NCBI GenBank assembly: GCA_039815415.1
Contig: JBCBZH010000209.1
Span: 1 to 7,912 of the forward strand
DNA: 7,912 nucleotides
Direction of reading: 5' to 3'
DNA from: JBCBZH01 sp039815415
GTDB taxonomy: Bacteria; Bacteroidota; Rhodothermia; Rhodothermales; Rubricoccaceae
In this document: one piece after another, positions 1 to 4,516 of the stretch
How the letters are laid out: each line of letters starts with the position of its first letter
Numbering within the stretch: the stretch's first letter is position 1
The notes under the pieces: generated by a model
What the model saw: the letters and a program-made list of their open reading frames with translations, nothing else
Told to the model about the DNA's origin: nothing
The model's database searches: none
Position numbers and translations under genes: made by a program

Positions 1-21
1 CAAGGACGGCGCCATGCGGAT

Positions 22-82
22 CCCGTGCCCGGTGCGGCACGGGCCTCTAGTAGGAGTCAGGCGTCCCTGCATGGTGCAGGGA
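22..82 (+). promoter_or_regulatory. Tandem GC-rich hairpins upstream of the WecA-like gene
   Basis: Two perfect inverted repeats are visible. The first pairs CCCGTGCC (22-29) with GGCACGGG (36-43), an 8-bp stem with a 6-base loop. The second pairs TCCCTGC (64-70) with GCAGGGA (76-82), a 7-bp stem with a 5-base loop. The second ends 21 bases before the ATG at 104. Neither is followed by a clear T-tract; only TTT occurs, at 91-93. They could be terminators of a gene to the left of the window or a structured 5' leader of the downstream gene. Which of these applies cannot be decided from the sequence. The rest of 1-103 shows no convincing gene. Confidence 0.4.
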
Positions 83-103
83 ACGGCCTGTTTCCCCCTC
101 TCC

Positions 104-1303
104 ATGTCGCTCTTCCCCGTACTGATCGGCTTCGCAGCCAGCCTCCTTGGCGCGCTGGTGCTTGTGCCCATTGTCCGCCAGCTCGCGCATCGGATCGGGT
201 GGGTGGATTCCCCGGACGGAGATCGCAAGGTGCATCGGGCTCCGATTCCCAGTGTGGGCGGACTCGGAATCGTGGGAGGTGTACTGGTGGGGCTCGCCGC
301 TGTGATCGCTTGGGGCGATCTGGGTTTTGCATCGGTGACGGCGTTTCTGCCCTCCTCGCGCTGGCTGTTCGGGGCCCTCCTCATCGCCGCCATCGGGTTC
401 ATTGACGACCGTGTGGACCTGAATCACTGGACGCGTCTGGTGGCTCAATTGGGCGTTACCGCGCTGGTGTTCTCAGACGGAGCCCGGATCACTCTGCTGG
501 ATGGGGTTCTTGGCGAGGGCACCCTCGCACTGGCAGCGTCCTTTCTGCTGACGGCCATCTGGATGGTGGGCATGATGAATGCCGTCAACCTGATCGACGG
601 CCTCGACGGGCTGGCGGCGGGTACGGTAGCGATTGCGTTCATCGGGCTGACGGGTGTCCACGCCCTGAGTGGGGCCATGCCATCGATTCTGATGATGGCC
701 GTCATTCTCGGGGCGGTGATCGGATTCCTGCGGTACAACTGCTGTCCTGCCTCCGTCTTCATGGGCGATAGTGGAAGCCTGTTCCTGGGGTTCTCCCTGG
801 CCGCATACGGGTTGTACGGGACGGCACATGCCAATCCTGTTCTTGACCTGGTGATTCCGGTGGTCGTGATGGGCCTGCCCGTCCTCGATACCGGTGTGTC
901 CATCCTACGCCGCCTTGTGACTCGGCGCCCGTTGTTCGCCCCGGACAAGGACCACATCCATCATCGTCTCGCTACGCAGATGTCGCCAGCTCGAGCCGTG
1001 CGCGTGCTCTGGGGGCTGAGCCTGTTCCTGACACTGGGTGGTCTCGCGATGGCTGCGCTCCCCGTGTGGGCAGCGGTGCTGGTGTTCTTTGTAGGGACCG
1101 GCGTCGTGTACGACCTGCTCTGGCGCGTGGGCTACCTCCCGTCGCCCGCGTCGGTCGGGCAGCGGCTTCGCCGTCGGCGTCGGCTCGAACAAGTTCGTTC
1201 GGAGCGGATGCGCCGCGTCAACACAGGGAATGCCCCAGACTTGCCACCGCGTGCCGGTCGCGTCGGTGAGCGGTACCACCCACTCTCCGGACCGGAGCGA
1301 TAG
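104..1303 (+). CDS. WecA/TagO-family polyprenyl-phosphate N-acetylhexosamine-1-phosphate transferase
   Basis: This 399-residue multi-pass inner-membrane protein should transfer a sugar-1-phosphate (typically GlcNAc-1-P) from a UDP-sugar to undecaprenyl phosphate, the first step of lipid-linked glycan synthesis (O-antigen, wall polymer or exopolysaccharide). Family signatures occur in order: DRKVHRAPIPSVGG near residues 40-53; the DD pair D101-D102 in GFIDDRVD; NAVNLIDGLDG (159-169); N212 and the MGDSGS motif (220-225); LDT (261-263); and DHIHHRL (283-289). The HIHH loop favours WecA/TagO over MraY. The E. coli enzyme is of similar length (367). The protein ends in a basic stretch (RLRRRRRLEQVRSERMRR, 354-371) and a polar tail, presumably cytoplasmic. 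The reading frame is open upstream (ATGs at 14 and 71), but those codons lie in hairpins and encode no membrane segment. ATG 104 puts the first hydrophobic helix at the N-terminus. The exact sugar and pathway cannot be told. Confidence 0.93.
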   Translation: MSLFPVLIGFAASLLGALVLVPIVRQLAHRIGWVDSPDGDRKVHRAPIPSVGGLGIVGGVLVGLAAVIAWGDLGFASVTAFLPSSRWLFGALLIAAIGFIDDRVDLNHWTRLVAQLGVTALVFSDGARITLLDGVLGEGTLALAASFLLTAIWMVGMMNAVNLIDGLDGLAAGTVAIAFIGLTGVHALSGAMPSILMMAVILGAVIGFLRYNCCPASVFMGDSGSLFLGFSLAAYGLYGTAHANPVLDLVIPVVVMGLPVLDTGVSILRRLVTRRPLFAPDKDHIHHRLATQMSPARAVRVLWGLSLFLTLGGLAMAALPVWAAVLVFFVGTGVVYDLLWRVGYLPSPASVGQRLRRRRRLEQVRSERMRRVNTGNAPDLPPRAGRVGERYHPLSGPER

Positions 1304-1315
1304 CTCGTCTCGAGC
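1285..1315. terminator. Possible compact bidirectional terminator between convergent genes
   Basis: Two small perfect hairpins lie side by side over the end of the WecA-like gene. CTCCG (1285-1289) pairs with CGGAG (1293-1297) around a GAC loop, and GCTCG (1303-1307) pairs with CGAGC (1311-1315) around TCT. The stop codon TAG is at 1301-1303, and the opposing gene ends at 1325, so only 21 bases separate the two stops. Being palindromic, the hairpins would form in both transcripts. There is no T-tract on either side and the stems are only 5 bp, so intrinsic termination is uncertain. Confidence 0.28.
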
Positions 1316-1324
1316 GGGTATCCG

Positions 1325-2245
1325 TCAGCTCATCTGGATGCTGTCCGTAGGCCTCAGCGCGAGGAGCGCGTCGGCAGTGTCCTCGAGGCGATCCCGCCAG
1401 GCCAGTTGGTTCAACCAATGCGGTGGGATGCCAGACGCGCCGTAGAGGGCTCCGGCCACCTGACCCGCGATGGCCGCCGTCGTGTCCGCGTCATCGCCGA
1501 GGTTGGCCGCACGCAGGACCGCATCCGCGAAGGACGCTGTGGTGGCGACGGCCCAGAGCGCGGCTTCCAGGCTCTCGACCACGTAGCCGCTGCCTCGGAC
1601 GTGCTCGGCAGAGTTGCCCCGGTACGTCGAGCTGGCAACGGTCGCCAGCGCGTCGGTGGCGCGAAGCCCCTCAACGGGCGCAAGGGTAGCGTCCCGGTCA
1701 GCACCTCCGAGGGCGCGGAGGAGGATCTCGGCCAGCAGGCGGCACGCATCGATGGCTTCTGGGGCGCCGTGCGTCGTACGGCTGCTTGCAGCCGCAGCGG
1801 CCACCGTGGCCTTCGGGTCCGGGGCGTACGCCAGCACGACGGGCGCCAGGCGCATGATGGAGCCATTCCCTGCGGTGTGAGGGTGCGTCGGACCTGCATC
1901 GGGAGTGCCTGTGTCCAGGTACCTCTGAAGGGCATCCCGGACCGTATTCCCAATGTCAAAGCAGTGTCCGGTGCAGCTCGTCTCGCCGTGTCTCCACCAA
2001 CGGACGTAGCGCTCGAGCTGGTCGACAGGGTCGTGGCCGGTACAGGCGAGCAGGCTCTCCGCCAGCGCGAGGGCCATCGCGGTGTCGTCGGTCCACTGGC
2101 CAGACTCGAGGGCGAATGGTCCGCCGCCAACCATATCGGTGATGGGCTCAAAGGTGCCGCGCGGTTTGAACTCCAGCGTGGTCCCGACTGCATCGCCGGT
2201 CGCCAGCCCGAGAAGCGCGCCGCGCGCGCGGTCCGGATCCATCAT
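1325..2245 (-). CDS. ADP-ribosylglycohydrolase family protein (DraG/ARH-like)
   Basis: This 306-residue soluble cytoplasmic protein belongs to the family that removes ADP-ribose from modified proteins or small molecules with a two-metal (Mg/Mn) centre. DraG, which reactivates ADP-ribosylated dinitrogenase reductase, is the bacterial prototype. Visible motifs are GALLGLATGDAVG (9-21) followed by E25 in LEF; the metal-binding WTDDT (51-55); CFDIGN (95-100), matching the conserved Asp region of DraG-like enzymes; GNGSIMR (126-132); and the second metal motif NLGDDADTTAAIAG (248-261) with D252, D254 and T255. All expected metal ligands appear intact, so it should be active. Its start overlaps the stop of the upstream histidine kinase gene (ATGA, 2242-2245), which indicates coupled translation. 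A second ATG follows immediately, so Met2 could be the start. The substrate is unknown; nitrogenase regulation cannot be inferred without nif genes nearby. Confidence 0.93.
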   Translation of the reverse strand: MMDPDRARGALLGLATGDAVGTTLEFKPRGTFEPITDMVGGGPFALESGQWTDDTAMALALAESLLACTGHDPVDQLERYVRWWRHGETSCTGHCFDIGNTVRDALQRYLDTGTPDAGPTHPHTAGNGSIMRLAPVVLAYAPDPKATVAAAAASSRTTHGAPEAIDACRLLAEILLRALGGADRDATLAPVEGLRATDALATVASSTYRGNSAEHVRGSGYVVESLEAALWAVATTASFADAVLRAANLGDDADTTAAIAGQVAGALYGASGIPPHWLNQLAWRDRLEDTADALLALRPTDSIQMS

Positions 2246-3684
2246 GCGTCGGCCGACTCAAGCTCTGCAGTTTCGGCGGGCATCGGGCTGAGGGGTGTCG
2301 GAGCCTCGATGGGGAGGCAGACCTCGAAGGCGGTACAGCCAGGCTCGCTCTTGAGGCGGATGGTGCCCTCGTGTTGAGAGACGATTCGTTGCGCGATGTC
2401 GAGCCCGAGTCCGGTGCCCGAGCCCGGCGCTTTGGTGGTGTAGAACGGCTCAAAGATGCGCTCGGCGATGTCCTCGGGGATGCCCGGACCGTTGTCCTCG
2501 ATGGTGACACACACCAGCGCGCCTTCCTGGCGGGTAGATAGGCGAACACGTCCGCCCTCATCGATGGCGTCGATGGCGTTGTCGAGGAGGTTGGTCCACA
2601 CCTGGTTGATCTCGCCGGGGTAGGCGCAGACTTCCGGCAGGTCCTCCGCGTAGTCCTGCTCCACACGGACCGATTTCTTCTTGATCGAGTGTCCGAGCAT
2701 CACAAGGGTCTGGTCAAGCCCTTTGTGGAGGTCGAGCCGCTGGCGCTCCGGGGCCTGATCCATGTGCGTGTAGCTCTTGATGGAGGCGACGAGATCGGAG
2801 ATCCGTCCAGCCGCGCCTTCGATTTCGCCAAGGAGTCGGTCCGCCGCCATGCCCTTCTCAATCCACAGGATGACATCCGCCAGGGAGTCCTCATCCACGT
2901 GCTGAGCCATGTGGTCCAGCTCCTTCGCGCCAACGCCTTCATCGGCCAGTACCTCGGCGACGATGTAGGCATACGGGACCTCGTGGTCCTCAAGCCAGTC
3001 CACCAGCTCGTCCTCACGGTCGGAGCGGTCGAGGGTGGAGAGGGTTCCGGGCGTGGGTGCCGTGCAGGCCATCAGGGCGCCGCGTGCAGCCTCCACCTGA
3101 TCGGGCGTCAGCCCGTGGGCGGTGAGCCGCTTGACGAGCTGGGGCATCATTTCCATCCGCTCACGCAGATCCGAGACCGACCGCCGAATGGCAGCGGCCG
3201 GATTGTTCAACTCGTGCGCCAGCCCGGCCGAGAGCTTTCCGAGAGACATCATCTTCTCGCGCTGCTGGGCCGAGCGTGAGGACTCCCGGACGCGGTCGGT
3301 CATGCGCGCGACGAGGCGCTTGCCCACCTCTGGCATCCGCGTAATCATTTCCATGAAATGCCGCTTGTGGATTCGCGCGATCCGTAACGGGCTCGCCGTA
3401 ATGCCTTCGCCTGCGAAGGTCTCCATCCGCGAGAATGGAAGCAGTCCGCTGATCGCGCCTTTCTCCACCATCCCGAAGAGCATGCGCTGCCCTTGGTTGA
3501 AGGTAAAGATCTGGAAGCTGCCCTCGAAGACAACGAACATCTCGTTGGCCTCATCTCCTCGGTGAAAGGGCCGTTCGTTCTCACCAGCGATGAACTCCTC
3601 GCTGACGGAGGCGAGCCACTCGAGGTCCTCCTCGGGCTGGTCGTGGAAGACGTCGATGTCTAAAAAGTCGGCGGCGGTAATCAT
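2242..3684 (-). CDS. Soluble sensor histidine kinase with N-terminal cyclic-nucleotide-binding-like domain
   Basis: This 480-residue protein has no membrane segment or signal peptide, so it should sense a cytoplasmic cue. Residues about 10-125 form a CAP-family beta-roll (HRGDEANEMFVVFEGSFQIF at 41-60). The segment where cAMP-binding proteins carry FGE and RTA reads GAISGLLPFSR, so cAMP binding is doubtful. The H-box is SLGKLSAGLAHELNNPAAAI (147-166) with H157 as the likely phosphorylated histidine. The ATPase has an N-box (N365, N369), G1 (DNGPG, 397-401), F-box (FEPF, 411-414) and G2 (GSGTGLGL, 421-428). The H-box to N-box distance is 208 residues, much longer than usual, because an acidic helical stretch (about 175-300, including RSDREDELVDWLED) sits between the dimerisation helices. 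From memory, this architecture recurs in a known group of kinases often found beside thioredoxin-reductase-like proteins. No response regulator is present in the window. The downstream ADP-ribosylglycohydrolase overlaps it by 4 bases. Confidence 0.93.
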   Translation of the reverse strand: MITAADFLDIDVFHDQPEEDLEWLASVSEEFIAGENERPFHRGDEANEMFVVFEGSFQIFTFNQGQRMLFGMVEKGAISGLLPFSRMETFAGEGITASPLRIARIHKRHFMEMITRMPEVGKRLVARMTDRVRESSRSAQQREKMMSLGKLSAGLAHELNNPAAAIRRSVSDLRERMEMMPQLVKRLTAHGLTPDQVEAARGALMACTAPTPGTLSTLDRSDREDELVDWLEDHEVPYAYIVAEVLADEGVGAKELDHMAQHVDEDSLADVILWIEKGMAADRLLGEIEGAAGRISDLVASIKSYTHMDQAPERQRLDLHKGLDQTLVMLGHSIKKKSVRVEQDYAEDLPEVCAYPGEINQVWTNLLDNAIDAIDEGGRVRLSTRQEGALVCVTIEDNGPGIPEDIAERIFEPFYTTKAPGSGTGLGLDIAQRIVSQHEGTIRLKSEPGCTAFEVCLPIEAPTPLSPMPAETAELESADA

Positions 3685-3773
3685 GGCAACAGAGGTGACG
3701 TGAGGCTAGAACGCAGCGGCTGGAGTGGGGCTCCCGGTACAGGGGACGATGGGCCGTGAACAGTGTTTGTGGT

Positions 3774-3809
3774 CGCTCGCCAGCTCGACGTTCAGGTTCC
3801 GAGCGAGCG
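3774..3809. promoter_or_regulatory. Inverted repeat in divergent promoter region, candidate operator
   Basis: CGCTCGC at 3774-3780 is perfectly repeated in inverse orientation as GCGAGCG at 3803-3809, with 22 bases between. It lies roughly in the middle of the divergent intergenic space. The centre-to-centre spacing of the half sites is 29 bases, close to three helical turns, which would put both on the same face of the DNA. It could be an operator shared by both operons or a coincidence in GC-rich sequence. Confidence 0.22.
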
Positions 3810-3882
3810 TTTCAGTTCCCGTATCCCATCTGCCACACAATTGGGACACCTTGAACCCACCTCAGAAATACCCTCCCGGCTG

Positions 3883-3902
3883 CGATGCCGTTGTTTGCAT
3901 CG
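3883..3902 (+). promoter_or_regulatory. Short inverted repeat before the Spy-like gene
   Basis: CGATGC (3883-3888) and GCATCG (3897-3902) form a perfect 6-bp inverted repeat with an 8-base spacer, ending 21 bases upstream of the ATG at 3924. It could be a leader hairpin in the mRNA or a protein-binding site. It includes the alternative upstream ATG (3885), which would be sequestered if the hairpin forms. Confidence 0.22.
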
Positions 3903-3923
3903 ACACCTCTGACCCACCTCTCC

Positions 3924-4499
3924 ATGCGACTCTTCGCAGCTCTCGCAGCCCTTCTCCTTTTGGCTCCTCTCTCCGTTGCCCAGCCGGGCGGCGACCCGGT
4001 CGAGCGCCTCGCGCAGGCCCTTGAGCTGTCGGACGACCAGGCCGACCTGGTCGCCGAGCTGCTCGATCCCCAGGACCCCGGCTCGTCCTGGACGCTTGCC
4101 GCGGAACTGCTCCCAACGCTCAGCGACGATCAACGAGAAACCTTGTTCACCCCGCCGCAGGCGCGGCAGCGCCGCCAGGGTGCCCGGCGGGGAGGCCAGC
4201 GCATGGGGCAGGGGCGCCGCGCCACTCGCCAGCCCGATCCGGCCCGTCAGGCCGTGACGCGCGCCGCTCGCAATGCGGCCCTCGAGCTGACGGACGAGCA
4301 AGTTGAACAGCTCGATGCCTACGAGGCGGCACAGAGAGAGGCCGGGCTGGCAGGCCTCCGCGATGAGGCTGCTCGGGCCCAGGCCCGCGCCGATCTGGAC
4401 GCCATCCTGTCCGACGATCAGATGGAAATCTTCGAGGCCCGCCGGGCAATCCAGCGGATGATGCGGCGGGGGCTCCGTCGTGGCGCGCGGGGGATCTAA
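3924..4499 (+). CDS. Secreted Spy/CpxP-like protein with four LTxxQ-type motifs
   Basis: This 191-residue protein has a typical signal peptide (MRLFAALAALLLLAPLSVAQ, cleavage probably near residue 19-20) and should be periplasmic. The mature part is highly charged and predicted helical. Four LTxxQ-type motifs are seen: LSDDQ at 35-39, LSDDQ at 66-70, LTDEQ at 122-126 and LSDDQ at 162-166. Spy and CpxP, periplasmic stress chaperones or sensors, normally carry two. Here the motifs form two pairs, and the second of each pair is followed by a Phe (RETLF, MEIF) as in Spy. An Arg/Gln/Gly-rich linker (about 79-104) separates the pairs, suggesting internal duplication. Start 3924 is chosen because it gives the signal peptide directly. 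The TAA stop shares a base with an ATG of the next gene (TAATG), so the two are probably coupled and the protein may assist folding of that outer-membrane barrel. That role is inference; similarity to Spy is by motif only. Confidence 0.75.
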   Translation: MRLFAALAALLLLAPLSVAQPGGDPVERLAQALELSDDQADLVAELLDPQDPGSSWTLAAELLPTLSDDQRETLFTPPQARQRRQGARRGGQRMGQGRRATRQPDPARQAVTRAARNAALELTDEQVEQLDAYEAAQREAGLAGLRDEAARAQARADLDAILSDDQMEIFEARRAIQRMMRRGLRRGARGI

Positions 4500-4516
4500 T
4501 GAGCCACGCTTCCTCC

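Larger units (their letters stand above)
3685..3923. promoter_or_regulatory. Divergent intergenic region between the kinase operon and the envelope operon
   Basis: These 239 bases separate the start of the minus-strand kinase (3684) from the start of the plus-strand Spy-like gene (3924), so both promoters should lie here. The region is locally less GC-rich than its surroundings, especially 3834-3872 (CACAATTGGGACACC, CAGAAATACC). TTGGGA at 3841-3846 with AAATAC at 3866-3871 is a weak sigma70-like pair (19-base spacer). I see no match to the Bacteroidetes TAnnTTTG element. An upstream ATG at 3885 is in frame with the plus-strand gene, but it would add residues ahead of an otherwise ordinary signal peptide. 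No small gene is convincing here. Confidence 0.5.

Noticed and set aside
14..103. N-terminal extension of the WecA-like protein from ATG 14 or 71
   Set aside because: The added 30 residues are polar, Cys/Pro/Arg-rich and overlap two hairpins; family members begin with a membrane helix, which matches the start at 104.
1406..1418. Perfect palindrome TTGGTTCAACCAA
   Set aside because: It lies inside the C-terminal coding region of the ADP-ribosylglycohydrolase and encodes the sequence WLNQ; there is no promoter nearby for it to act on, so it is probably coincidental.
1406..2377. A 323-codon plus-strand open frame opposite the ADP-ribosylglycohydrolase
   Set aside because: Same register effect: its codons mirror those of the minus-strand gene, whose product has intact metal-binding motifs.
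2560..2582. Tandem TCGATGGCG direct repeat
   Set aside because: It encodes the conserved N-box residues NAIDAIDE of the histidine kinase, so the repeat is explained by protein sequence.
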